From Geodermatophilus dictyosporus (GTDB lineage Bacteria; Actinomycetota; Actinomycetes; Mycobacteriales; Geodermatophilaceae), in NCBI RefSeq assembly GCF_900115505.1, contig NZ_FOWQ01000009.1, positions 62,001-126,000 of the forward strand: a stretch of DNA of 64,000 nucleotides. Reading direction: 5' to 3'. This document shows, piece after piece, positions 18,641 through 27,231 of this stretch; the stretch's first letter is position 1, and each line of letters begins with the position of its first letter. The notes below the pieces were generated by a model, which made no database searches, was not told the origin of the DNA, and saw only the letters and a program-made list of their open reading frames with translations. A program made the translations under genes and the position numbers.

Positions 18641-21600
18641 GTGGCGCAGCAGAGGGACCGGACGGCGCGACGGCGCCAGCGGGGGACGGTCCGCCTGCTG
18701 GCGGCGGTCGTCCTCGTCGGCCTGGCGCTGTCCGGGTCGGGGTCGGCGGGCCGGCCGGACCTGGCCACGGCCAGCTTCACCGACCCGCTGCCGCCGGGCG
18801 ACGTCGTCGCCGCCCCCGCCGACCGCGCCCTGCAGATCTCGTGGACCCCGCCCGCGGAGGCCAGCGTCTCCGGCTACGACGTGTACGTCGACGCCGCCGT
18901 CACCAGTGTCGGGAACGTCACCGGCGTGACCGTCGGGGGCCTCACCAACGGCCGCACCTACACGGTCACCGTGTACACGAAGACGTCGGCGTTGCTCACC
19001 CCCACCTACACGGGGACCAGGTCCAGCACCCCGGTGCCCGGCACCCCGGCGGACTCGGTCCCCCCGGCCCCGCCCACCGGGGTGGTCGCGACCGCCGGCG
19101 AGCGGCAGGTGCGGGTCGGCTGGACGCCGAACAGCGCCGACACGGATGCCGACGGCTACCGCGTGCTGCGCGACGGCGTCCCCGTGACCGACCTGCTCCC
19201 GGGACGGGCCACTGCCACCTGGACCGACACCGGGCTGGTCCCCGACCGGACCCACGGCTACACGGTCCAGACGCACGACACCTCGGGGAACTGGTCGGCG
19301 AGCTCCGCGCCCGTCGCCTCCGCCCGGCCGTTCGACCACACCCCTCCCGCGACCCCGACCGGGCTGACGGCAGTGGCCGGGGACGGGCGGGTGGCGCTGG
19401 CCTGGGCGGCGAACACCGAGCCCGACCTCGCGGCCTACGTCGTGCTGCGGAACGGGGTCGAGGTCACCAGGGTGACCGGGACGTCCTACACCGACACCGG
19501 GCTCGCCAACGACACGCCCCACGCGTACCGGCTGGCCGCGGTCGATGCGTACGGGAACGTCTCGCCCGCGAGCGACCCCGCGGTCACCGCCCGGCCGACC
19601 GACCAGACCCCGCCGGCGACGCCGACCGGGCTGGTCGCGACCGCCCGCGACGGGGCGGTGGAGCTCCGCTGGGACGCCAACGCCGAGCCCGACCTGCACC
19701 GGTACGTCGTCCACCGCAACGGCGTCGAGGTGGCGCGGGTGACCGGCACGGACTGGACCGACCCCGGTGTCGTCAACGGCACCAGCTACGCCTACCGGCT
19801 GGCCGCGGTCGACGGGCACGGCAACGTCTCACCCGCCAGCGACCCGGCGGTGACCGCGCGACCGACCGACCAGACCGCCCCGGCGATTCCGACCGGGCTG
19901 GTCGCGACCGCCCGCGACGGGGCGGTGGAGCTCCGCTGGGACGCCAACGCCGAGCCCGACCTGCACCGGTACGTCGTCCACCGCGACGGTGCGGAGGTCG
20001 TCCGGGTGACCGGCACGAGCTGGACCGACACCGGCCTGGTCAACGACACCACCTACAGCTACCGCCTCGCCGCGGTCGACGGACACGCCAACGTCTCGCC
20101 CACCTCCGACCCCACGGTCACCGCGCGGCCCACCGACCAGACCCCGCCGGCGACGCCGACCGGGCTGGTCGCGACCGCCCGCGACGGGGCGGTGGAGCTG
20201 CACTGGGACGCCAACACCGAGCCCGACGTCGACCGGTACGTCCTCTACCGCGACGGGGTCGAGGTCGCGCGGGTGACCGGCACCAGCCGGGTGGACGCCG
20301 GTCTGGTCAACGACACCTCCTACGCCTACCGGATCCAGGCCGTCGACCGGCACGGCAACGCCTCGGCCACCAGCGACCCCGCCATCACCGCGCGGCCCAC
20401 CGACCGGACCGCACCCGGGACCCCGACCGGGCTGGTCGCCACCGCCCGGGACGGCTCGGTCGAACTCCGCTGGGACGCCGGTCCCGAGCCCGACCTCGAC
20501 CGCTACGTCCTCCAGCGGGACGGCGTCGAGGTCGTGCGCCTCACCGGGACGAGCTGGACCGACACCGGCGTCGTCAACGACACCACGTACGCCTACCGGG
20601 TCCAGGCCGTCGACCGGCACGGCAACGCCTCGCCCGCCAGCGACCCCGCGGTCACCGCCCGGCCGACCGACCAGACCGCGCCGGCCACCCCGACCGGGCT
20701 GGCGGCGATCCCTCACGACGGGTCGGTGGACCTGGCCTGGAACGCGAACCCCGAGCCCGACGTCGACCGCTACGTCCTCTACCGCGACGGCGCGGAGGTG
20801 GCGCGGGTGCCGGGCACGTCGTGGGTCGACACCGGCGTCGTCAACGGCACCACCCACGGCTACCGGGTCCAGGCCGTCGACCGGCACGGCAACGCCTCGG
20901 CCACGAGCGACCCGGCGGTGACCGCCCGGCCGGCCGACCAGACGGCGCCGGCGGCCCCGGCGGGCGTCACGGCCACCGCCGGCGACGGGCGCGCGGTGCT
21001 GCGCTGGACGGCCGACGGCGAGCCCGACGTCGCCGCGTACCGCGTGCTCGCCGAGGACGGCGGCACGCTGGCGACCGCCACCGCGCCGGCCACCCAGGCC
21101 ACGGTGACCGGCCTGGTCAACGGCACCGAGCGCCGCCTGCGGGTGGTCGCCGTGGACACCTCGGGCAACGCCTCACCGCCGTCGGCGGAGGTCGCCGTCA
21201 CCCCCGCGGCGGCGGGCGTCCCGGCCGAGGGCGCGGGGCAGAGCGGCGGCGTGGCGGCCAGCGCCGACGGTCGCGTGGTCGTCGTCGGCACGTCGGCGCG
21301 CTGGGAGGCCACCGACACCAACACCGCCTACGAGCTGTACCTGCTCGACCGGGCCGCCGGCACCGCCCGCCGCATCGCGCCGCTGCCCGCCACGGCCACC
21401 GGCAGCAGCGACCCGACCAACTCGGCGGCCCCGGCGGTCAGCGACGACGGCCGCTACGTCGCCCTCGCCACGACCGCGGCACTGCGCCCCGAGGACACCA
21501 ACCGGCTCGCCGACGTCTACCGGCTCGACACCCGGTCGGGCGCCTGGGAGCTGGTCAGCGTCCCGGCCCGAGGGGCCGTGCACCCGTCGGTCGCCGGCAC

Positions 21601-22495
21601 CGTCCTGCAGCCCGGTCCCGCCGTGCACGCCACCAGCCCGACCGTCGTCCTGTCCGGCAGCGGCGACCTGGTGCTCTTCTACTCCGCCCGCTCCGACCTG
21701 GTGCCCGGGGACACCAACGGCGTCGTCGACGTGTTCGCCAAGACGGTCTCCACCGGCGCGGTGACGCGCGTGTCGACGTCCGCCACCGGGGGCGACCTCC
21801 CGCGCGCCGCCACCGGTCCCGCGCTCGCGGTCACCCCCGACGGCCGGTTCGCGCTGTTCCCGGCGACGTCGTCCTCCGGCCCGGTCGTGCTCTACCGCAA
21901 GACGCTGTCGGGCCCGGGCGCCGGGCAGGCCGTCGTGGTCTCGGCGGTCCCCGTCGGCGGCCGGCCGGTGGAGTACGGCGTCTACCGCGACGCCGGCGAC
22001 GTCGCCCTCAGCGACGACGGCCGGTACGTCGCGCTGGTCACCGCCGCGAAGGTGACGACGCCGACGCCGACCGCGAACTGGTCGACCGGCCTGGCCCACC
22101 GCGTGGACACCGCCACCGGCGCGGTGGTCCCGCTGGGCAACGGCCAGACGTCGGTGTGGGAGCACCGGGTGGAGCTGGACCCGACCGGCCGGTACGCCTT
22201 CTTCGCCACCGCCGCGGCGCAGGTCCCCGGCGACGGCAACGGCCACACCGACCACCTCCGCCGCGACCTCGGCACCGGGGCGCTCACGCTGGTCACCGCC
22301 GACGCCGCCGGCCGCGCCACCACCGGTCCGACCGGCTCGGTGACCCCGGCCGAGTACGGCCGGCTGCTGGCGGTCGACGGCGAGCGCGTGCTGGTGACGA
22401 CGTCGCAGGCGCTGACCGCGGGCGACACCAACCGGCTGCGCGACCTCTACGCCAAGGACCTCGCCGACGGTGCGGTGACGGTGCCCCGCGGCTGA
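18641..22495 (+). CDS. Secreted nine-repeat fibronectin type III protein with C-terminal beta-propeller-like region
   Basis: 1284 residues. An Arg-rich N-terminus and a hydrophobic stretch (about 18-33) form a signal or anchor, followed by ATASFTDPL. Nine fibronectin type III domains of about 89 residues follow (about residues 48-865); domains 3-8 are near-identical, each ending in SDPAVTARPTDQT or similar. The last 420 residues hold blade-like repeats with DDGRYVAL and a recurring (P/A)xDTNxxxD(V/L)Y motif (five copies), as in TolB/PD40 propellers. GTG start with GGAGG 5 bp upstream. Probably an extracellular adhesin or polysaccharide-binding protein. No catalytic domain or sortase motif seen. 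It overlaps the 3' end of the DUF2064 gene by 49 bp. Confidence 0.85.
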   Translation: MAQQRDRTARRRQRGTVRLLAAVVLVGLALSGSGSAGRPDLATASFTDPLPPGDVVAAPADRALQISWTPPAEASVSGYDVYVDAAVTSVGNVTGVTVGGLTNGRTYTVTVYTKTSALLTPTYTGTRSSTPVPGTPADSVPPAPPTGVVATAGERQVRVGWTPNSADTDADGYRVLRDGVPVTDLLPGRATATWTDTGLVPDRTHGYTVQTHDTSGNWSASSAPVASARPFDHTPPATPTGLTAVAGDGRVALAWAANTEPDLAAYVVLRNGVEVTRVTGTSYTDTGLANDTPHAYRLAAVDAYGNVSPASDPAVTARPTDQTPPATPTGLVATARDGAVELRWDANAEPDLHRYVVHRNGVEVARVTGTDWTDPGVVNGTSYAYRLAAVDGHGNVSPASDPAVTARPTDQTAPAIPTGLVATARDGAVELRWDANAEPDLHRYVVHRDGAEVVRVTGTSWTDTGLVNDTTYSYRLAAVDGHANVSPTSDPTVTARPTDQTPPATPTGLVATARDGAVELHWDANTEPDVDRYVLYRDGVEVARVTGTSRVDAGLVNDTSYAYRIQAVDRHGNASATSDPAITARPTDRTAPGTPTGLVATARDGSVELRWDAGPEPDLDRYVLQRDGVEVVRLTGTSWTDTGVVNDTTYAYRVQAVDRHGNASPASDPAVTARPTDQTAPATPTGLAAIPHDGSVDLAWNANPEPDVDRYVLYRDGAEVARVPGTSWVDTGVVNGTTHGYRVQAVDRHGNASATSDPAVTARPADQTAPAAPAGVTATAGDGRAVLRWTADGEPDVAAYRVLAEDGGTLATATAPATQATVTGLVNGTERRLRVVAVDTSGNASPPSAEVAVTPAAAGVPAEGAGQSGGVAASADGRVVVVGTSARWEATDTNTAYELYLLDRAAGTARRIAPLPATATGSSDPTNSAAPAVSDDGRYVALATTAALRPEDTNRLADVYRLDTRSGAWELVSVPARGAVHPSVAGTVLQPGPAVHATSPTVVLSGSGDLVLFYSARSDLVPGDTNGVVDVFAKTVSTGAVTRVSTSATGGDLPRAATGPALAVTPDGRFALFPATSSSGPVVLYRKTLSGPGAGQAVVVSAVPVGGRPVEYGVYRDAGDVALSDDGRYVALVTAAKVTTPTPTANWSTGLAHRVDTATGAVVPLGNGQTSVWEHRVELDPTGRYAFFATAAAQVPGDGNGHTDHLRRDLGTGALTLVTADAAGRATTGPTGSVTPAEYGRLLAVDGERVLVTTSQALTAGDTNRLRDLYAKDLADGAVTVPRG
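19358..20959 (+). repeat. Six tandem 267-bp repeats encoding FN3 domains 3-8
   Basis: The string ACCGGGCT recurs at 19358, 19625, 19892, 20159, 20426 and 20693, an exact 267-bp (89-codon) spacing with no indels. Copies starting at 19625, 19892 and 20159 share a nearly unchanged block of more than 40 bp. Copy number is likely to vary between strains by unequal recombination. End coordinates depend on where the unit is cut. Confidence 0.85.
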
Positions 22496-23172
22496 CCCGG
22501 CGCCCCGTCCCCGGGGACGGCGTCGGCCACCGCGGCGACCACCCGGGCGGTGCGGGTGCCGGGGTCGCAGGCGGCGGCCGCCGCCAGCGCGTCGGGGAAG
22601 GAGCCGACGTCGGTGAGCTCCGGCAGGTCGAGCACGGTCAGCCCGGCGTCCTCCAGCGCCCGGCGCGTCCGCTCCGCGGTGTCGGTGCGGGCCGTCGGCA
22701 CGTCGGGCAGGACGCCGGCCTCGAGGGCCGCGTGCAGGCCCAGGGCCCACCAGCGGCCGTCCGGGGCGGCACCGAGGACCGCGGTCTGCCGGCTGGTCGT
22801 GACCAGCCGGTCCAGGCAGGCGGCCAGCAGCGCCGGCGTCACCTGCGGGGTGCCGGTGCCGATGAGCAGCGTCGGGAGGGCCGCGCCGTCCATCGCGTCG
22901 GCGAAGGCCGCGGCCAGCCGGGTGCCCGTGTCGCCGCCCGTCTGCGGGAGGACGGCGCAGCCGGACAGGTCCAGGTCGCCGGGCTCGCCGTCAAGGGCCA
23001 CCACCCGGCGCGCGACCGGGGTGGCGCGCACCGCGTCGAGGGTGTCGGCCACCGCTGCCTCGGCGATCGCGGCGGCCTGCTCCGGGGTGCACGGCGGGTC
23101 CAGCCGCGTCGTGTCACGCCCCGGCGCCTCGGCGAGGACCAGCAGCTGGGCGGCGAGGGCGGCGTCGGGCAC
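22447..23172 (-). CDS. DUF2064 protein, glycosyltransferase-like (TIGR04282-related)
   Basis: 241 residues. Family features: LLVLAEAPGRDTTRLDPPCTPEQAA at the N-terminus, LPQTGGDTGTRLAAAFADAM, LLIGTGTPQVTPALL, and GRWWALGLH. This is the nucleotide-diphospho-sugar transferase-like fold of DUF2064, here without the usual downstream partner. The canonical KTR and TD motifs are altered (DTTRL; GTGTPQ), so catalysis is uncertain. The GTG at 23172 was chosen by the N-terminal match. Its 3' 49 bp overlap the FN3 gene tail to tail. Confidence 0.7.
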   Translation of the reverse strand: MPDAALAAQLLVLAEAPGRDTTRLDPPCTPEQAAAIAEAAVADTLDAVRATPVARRVVALDGEPGDLDLSGCAVLPQTGGDTGTRLAAAFADAMDGAALPTLLIGTGTPQVTPALLAACLDRLVTTSRQTAVLGAAPDGRWWALGLHAALEAGVLPDVPTARTDTAERTRRALEDAGLTVLDLPELTDVGSFPDALAAAAACDPGTRTARVVAAVADAVPGDGAPGQPRGTVTAPSARSLA

Positions 23173-23264
23173 CCGCGGACCGTAGCCGCCGGGAGCCCGG
23201 GACGCCCGCCCCGTGCGCGCGACCCACCCGTCCGGGCGCACCGCCGGCCGTCGGTGGCCGGCGC

Positions 23265-23270
23265 TACGGT
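23265..23270 (+). promoter_or_regulatory. -10 box (TACGGT) of leaderless tag
   Basis: TACGGT with 7 bp to the tag GTG at 23278. Confidence 0.55.
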
Positions 23271-23277
23271 GCGGCGC

Positions 23278-23985
23278 GTGGAGCGGGTCCGGTGCGCGTG
23301 GGGCGACAGCGCCCCGGAGTACGTCGTCTACCACGACGAGGAGTGGGGCACCGAGCTGCACGGCGACGACGCCCTGTTCGAGCGGCTCTGCCTCGAGGCC
23401 TTCCAGTCCGGCCTGTCGTGGATCACCATCCTGCGCAAGCGCCCCGCCTTCCGCGCCGCGTTCGCCGGCTTCTCGATCGACGCGGTCGCCGCGTTCAGCG
23501 CCGACGACGAGGCGCGCCTGCTGGCCGACGCGGGGATCGTCCGCAACCGCGCCAAGATCGCCGCCGCCGTCCGCAACGCCCGTGCCGCCCAGCAGGTGCC
23601 GGAGGGGCTCGACGCGCTGCTGTGGTCCTTCGCGCCGTCCGCGCCGCGTCCCCGGCCGGCCACGCTGGCCGACGTCCCCGCCACCAGCCCGGAGTCGACG
23701 GCGATGGCGCGCGAGCTCAAGCGGCGCGGGTTCGCCTTCGTCGGGCCGACCACCGCCTACGCCCTGATGCAGGCCACCGGCATGGTCGACGACCACGTCG
23801 CCACCTGCTTCCGGGCGACCGGGGGAGGCACCCCTCGGGGGGCTCCGGTTGGAGTCCCGGCGGGGATACGGGATCATGTCTCCGGAGCTCAAGCACCGAT
23901 CAACAGCCACACCGCAGCCGCAGAGGGGCGTCGGGTGGCCGGCGAAGGAGGCACGCATGGCGGCCATGAAGCCGCGCACGGGTGA
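23278..23985 (+). CDS. tag: DNA-3-methyladenine glycosylase I
   Basis: Removes 3-methyladenine from alkylated DNA. The zinc snap is intact (C6, H19, H173, C177), with catalytic-site Glu 40 in LEAFQSGLSW, the helix-hairpin-helix-like region around GIVRNRAKIAAAVRNA, and GPTTAYALMQATGMVDDH. The enzyme normally ends a few residues after the last zinc ligand. Here the frame continues for about 55 low-complexity residues and overlaps the first 29 bp of the DUF3117 gene, so the original stop appears to have been lost. Same tag-DUF3117 order as in mycobacteria. Confidence 0.92.
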   Translation: MERVRCAWGDSAPEYVVYHDEEWGTELHGDDALFERLCLEAFQSGLSWITILRKRPAFRAAFAGFSIDAVAAFSADDEARLLADAGIVRNRAKIAAAVRNARAAQQVPEGLDALLWSFAPSAPRPRPATLADVPATSPESTAMARELKRRGFAFVGPTTAYALMQATGMVDDHVATCFRATGGGTPRGAPVGVPAGIRDHVSGAQAPINSHTAAAEGRRVAGEGGTHGGHEAAHG

Positions 23986-24124
23986 AGGTCCCCTGGAGGT
24001 CACCAAGGAGGGGCGCGGCCTGGTCATGCGGGTACCGCTCGAGGGCGGCGGCCGCCTGGTCGTCGAGCTGTCGCCGGACGAGGCGCAGGCCCTCTCGGAG
24101 GCACTGAAGGGCGCGACCAGCTGA
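23957..24124 (+). CDS. DUF3117 small protein
   Basis: 55 residues, almost invariant across actinobacteria: MAAMKPRTGEGPLEVTKEG, then GLVMRVPLEGGGRLVVELS and DEAQALSEAL. It has a strong AAGGAGG RBS 6 bp before the ATG. The function of the family is unknown. High conservation, small size and a good RBS suggest high expression. The gene starts inside the extended tag tail and its TGA overlaps a possible CTG start of pepA. Confidence 0.93.
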   Translation: MAAMKPRTGEGPLEVTKEGRGLVMRVPLEGGGRLVVELSPDEAQALSEALKGATS

Positions 24125-24213
24125 ACGTCGCCGCGCACCTGCCCGAGGGCAGCACCGCGCAGGACGACGCGGCCCCGGCCGCCGGCAGCACGCCGGCGAC
24201 CGGGGCCGCACCC

Positions 24214-25740
24214 TTGCCGCGGGTCGAGCTGCTGACCACCCTCCCGCGCCTGGGGGAGGACGACGTCCTGGCCGTGCCGGTCGGCACCGGCGGCGCGCTG
24301 CCGCCCTGGCTGGAGCGGCCGGCCTTCGGCACCCTCCCGCCGGTGCCCGCGCGACTGCTGGCCGGCGCGCTGCGCGACACCGGCAACACCGGCAGGCCCG
24401 GCGCGGTCACCGACCTCCCCGTCCCCGGCCGCCGCCCGCGCAGCGTGGTCGCCGTCGGCGTGGGCGACGGGACGCTGCCGGACCTGCGCTCCTGCGTGGC
24501 CACCGCCGTCCGCCGCGCGCAGACCCTCGCCGAGCACGGCGCCACCCGGCTGGTGCTGCCCGTCGACGGCGCGGCCGCCCCCGCCGGCGCCGACGAGGTC
24601 CGGACCGCGGTCGAGGCGGCGCTGCTGGCCGGCTACCGCTTCCGCGACACCTCCACCCCCCACCCGCCGCGGCTGGCCACCGTCACCGTCGTCGCCACCG
24701 ACGGTGCCGACCCCGCGGTGGTCGCCGCCGCCCGCGCCGGCGAGGTCACCGGCCGCGCCGTCGCCTGGGCGCGCGACCTGGTCAACACCCCGAGCAACAC
24801 CAAGGACCCTGCCTGGCTGGCGGAGCAGGCGGTGGAGCGGCTGTCGGGCCTGCCGCACGTGACGGTCACCGTGCTCGGCCCCGAGGAGCTGCGCGCCGGC
24901 GGCTTCGGCGGTGTCCTGGCGGTCGGCGGCGGGTCGGCGTCCCCGCCGCGGGTGGTCGTCGCCGCCTACGACCCGCCCGGTGCCGGCCCGGCCCGGCCGG
25001 TGCTCGTGGGCAAGGGCATCACCTTCGACACCGGCGGCCTGTCGATCAAGCCCAACGCCGGCATGCGGGAGATGAAGACCGACATGGCCGGGGGAGCGGC
25101 GGTGTTGGCCGCACTCGACGCCGCCGCCCGCCTGGAGCTCCCGGTCGCGGTGACCGCCGTCGTCCCGGCCGCCGAGAACGCGGTCTCGGGGTCGTCCTAC
25201 CGGCCGGCCGACGTCGTCCGGCACGTCGGCGGACGCACCACCGAGGTGCAGAACACCGACGCCGAGGGCCGCATGGTCCTCGCCGACGGCCTGGCGTGGG
25301 GCCGCCTCGAGCTGGGCGCGACCGTGCTGGTCGACGTCGCCACGCTCACCGGCGCGATGAAGGTCGCCCTCGGCACGAAGACGGCGGGCCTCTACGCCAC
25401 CGCCGACGGGCTGGCCGACGCGCTGTCCACCGCGGCGCTGCACGCCGGCGAGCGGGTGTGGCGGATGCCGCTGGCCGAGGAGTACGCCGACCTGCTCGGC
25501 AGCGACGTCGCCGACGCCAACAACGCCCCCGGCAACCCCGGCGGCACCACCGCGGCGCTGTTCCTGCGCCCCTTCGCCGGCGACCTGCCCTGGGCCCACC
25601 TCGACGTCGCCGGTCCCGCGCGCGCCGGCTCCGACGACGCCGAGGTGGTCAAGGGCGGCACCGGCTTCGGCGCCCGCACGCTGCTGCGCTGGCTGGAGGC
25701 CGGCGCGCCGCTCGACCCGCCGCCCACGGTGACCGACTGA
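24214..25740 (+). CDS. pepA: Leucyl aminopeptidase (M17)
   Basis: Hexameric dizinc aminopeptidase. The M17 signature NTDAEGRMVLADGLAW begins at about residue 347, preceded by VGKGITFDTGGLSIKP and KTDMAGGAAVLAAL, which hold the metal ligands and catalytic lysine/arginine. Length from TTG 24214 is 508 residues. In-frame codons extend back without a stop to CTG 24121, which overlaps the DUF3117 TGA as CTGA, the same arrangement proposed for dapC. That start would add 31 Ala-rich residues. It is coupled to the following Rossmann gene (TGATG). Confidence 0.9.
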   Translation: MPRVELLTTLPRLGEDDVLAVPVGTGGALPPWLERPAFGTLPPVPARLLAGALRDTGNTGRPGAVTDLPVPGRRPRSVVAVGVGDGTLPDLRSCVATAVRRAQTLAEHGATRLVLPVDGAAAPAGADEVRTAVEAALLAGYRFRDTSTPHPPRLATVTVVATDGADPAVVAAARAGEVTGRAVAWARDLVNTPSNTKDPAWLAEQAVERLSGLPHVTVTVLGPEELRAGGFGGVLAVGGGSASPPRVVVAAYDPPGAGPARPVLVGKGITFDTGGLSIKPNAGMREMKTDMAGGAAVLAALDAAARLELPVAVTAVVPAAENAVSGSSYRPADVVRHVGGRTTEVQNTDAEGRMVLADGLAWGRLELGATVLVDVATLTGAMKVALGTKTAGLYATADGLADALSTAALHAGERVWRMPLAEEYADLLGSDVADANNAPGNPGGTTAALFLRPFAGDLPWAHLDVAGPARAGSDDAEVVKGGTGFGARTLLRWLEAGAPLDPPPTVTD

Positions 25741-27191
25741 TGGACGACGACACCGGCGTCGTCTTCCCCGCCGGCCCCGACGGCCGCCGCAGCACCGCGG
25801 CGGTGGGCCGGGCCGTGGTCGCCGACGCGCTGCGGCCGGTCGACCCGGTCGGCGCCCGCGCCGCCGAGCAGGAGACCAACTGGCGGGCGGGCTACCTGGT
25901 GCACTTCCGCCGGCTGGTCGAGGCCGGCCTGGTCTCCGCGGAGGCGGCACTGACCATCGCCGGCGCCGGGCTCGACGCCGTGCACGCCCGGCTGCGGGTG
26001 GCCGACGCGGGCGGCGAGCAACCGCTGACGGTCCTGCTCACCGCCCCGGCCGCCCGGGTGCCGGGCACCCGCGAGGTGACCGGCACCGCCGAGCCCGAGC
26101 GGGAGCTCAGCCTGCCCTTCCGGGGCGCCCGGCTGCGCGGGCCCGACCTGCACCGGCGGCTGGACACCTGGGTCGAGTGCGGCGTGCTGGAGCCGTCGGC
26201 GGCCGAGGCGGTGCGCACCGTCGCCGCGCACCCGGAGTGGCTGGCGCTGCCCGGCCGCACCGTCGCCGTCCTGGGCGCCGGCGCGGAGATGGGCCCGCTG
26301 ACCGCCCTGTTGCGCTGGGGCGCGACGGTGGCCGGCGTCGACCTGCCCCGCCCCGACCTGTGGCGGCGGGTGCTCGACACCGCCCGCCGGGGCGCCGGCA
26401 CGCTGCTGGTCCCCGCCGCGGGTGACCTGCCCGAGGGGGCCGGCGCCGACCTGGTCCGCGAGGTGCCCGCGGTCGCCGACTGGCTCGCCGGGCTGCCCGG
26501 CGACCTGGTGCTGGGCGACTACGTCTACGCCGACGGCGCCCTCAACGTGCGCGTCTCGGCCGCCGTCGACGCGCTCACCCTGCGCGTGCAGGCGGCCCGG
26601 CCGGAGGCGGCGCTGGCCTTCCTCGCCACGCCCACCGACGTCTTCGCCGTCCCCGGGGACGCCGTCGCCCAGTCGGTGCGCAACTACGCGGACCGCTCGC
26701 GGTTCGGCAAGCTGGTCGGCCGCCCGCTGCGGACCCTGTCGGCGGGGCGGCTGCTGCAGCGGGCCTACGTGCCCGGCGCCGACCCCGGCATCAGCGACGA
26801 CCTGGTCGCCCAGCAGGGGCCGAACTACGCGCTGGCCAAGCGGCTGCAGCGGTGGCGGGCCACGGTCGCCCGCCAGGCCGGGACGACGGTGTCGATGAAC
26901 GTCGCGCCGCCCACCCGGACCCGCTCGGTGGTGAAGAACCGTGCCCTGGCCGCGGCCTACGCCGGGGCGCACCGCTTCGGCGTCGAGGTGTTCGAGCCGG
27001 CGACGTCCAACGTGCTGATGGCCGCACTGCTCGTGCACGACCTGCACACCGGCGGCGGGCCGCGGCACGAGCACCCGTGGCAGGACGAGGCGCACGCCGC
27101 CGTGCACGGCGGGCTGTGGCGGGCGGCGTACGCGCCGCGCAGCGCCCTGGGGCTGGCCGCGGTCCTGGGTCTCGGGGCGGCGCGCGGCTGA
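25740..27191 (+). CDS. Uncharacterised Rossmann-like protein coupled to pepA
   Basis: 483 residues, no named family recognised. A dinucleotide-binding-type loop AVLGAGAEMGPLTALLRWGA followed by acidic VDLPRPD lies at about residues 175-205. The C-terminal third has blocks that look strongly constrained: DRSRFGKLVGRPL, QQGPNYALAKRLQRW, SMNVAPPTRTRSVVKN and VEVFEPATSNVLMAALL. No signal peptide or membrane segment. Its ATG overlaps the pepA stop by one base. A redox or transferase activity using NAD(P) or SAM is possible but not shown. Confidence 0.7.
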   Translation: MDDDTGVVFPAGPDGRRSTAAVGRAVVADALRPVDPVGARAAEQETNWRAGYLVHFRRLVEAGLVSAEAALTIAGAGLDAVHARLRVADAGGEQPLTVLLTAPAARVPGTREVTGTAEPERELSLPFRGARLRGPDLHRRLDTWVECGVLEPSAAEAVRTVAAHPEWLALPGRTVAVLGAGAEMGPLTALLRWGATVAGVDLPRPDLWRRVLDTARRGAGTLLVPAAGDLPEGAGADLVREVPAVADWLAGLPGDLVLGDYVYADGALNVRVSAAVDALTLRVQAARPEAALAFLATPTDVFAVPGDAVAQSVRNYADRSRFGKLVGRPLRTLSAGRLLQRAYVPGADPGISDDLVAQQGPNYALAKRLQRWRATVARQAGTTVSMNVAPPTRTRSVVKNRALAAAYAGAHRFGVEVFEPATSNVLMAALLVHDLHTGGGPRHEHPWQDEAHAAVHGGLWRAAYAPRSALGLAAVLGLGAARG

Positions 27192-27231
27192 GGTGCGCGG
27201 GCCGGGGCGGCCGGCGCGGCAGGCTGGCCGG

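Noticed and set aside
19358-20959. Regularly spaced direct repeats resembling a repeat array
   Set aside because: Not CRISPR: units are 267 bp, fully coding, contiguous and encode FN3 domains; no spacers and no cas genes.
18376-23277. A plus-strand frame that stays open for about 1600 codons and joins tag
   Set aside because: Upstream of 23278 it is an Arg/Pro-rich off-frame shadow of the FN3 gene. Only the tag part is real.
23173-25950. Minus-strand frame extending upstream of the DUF2064 gene through pepA
   Set aside because: Antisense to tag, DUF3117 and pepA and without protein-like features; the DUF2064 start is set at 23172.
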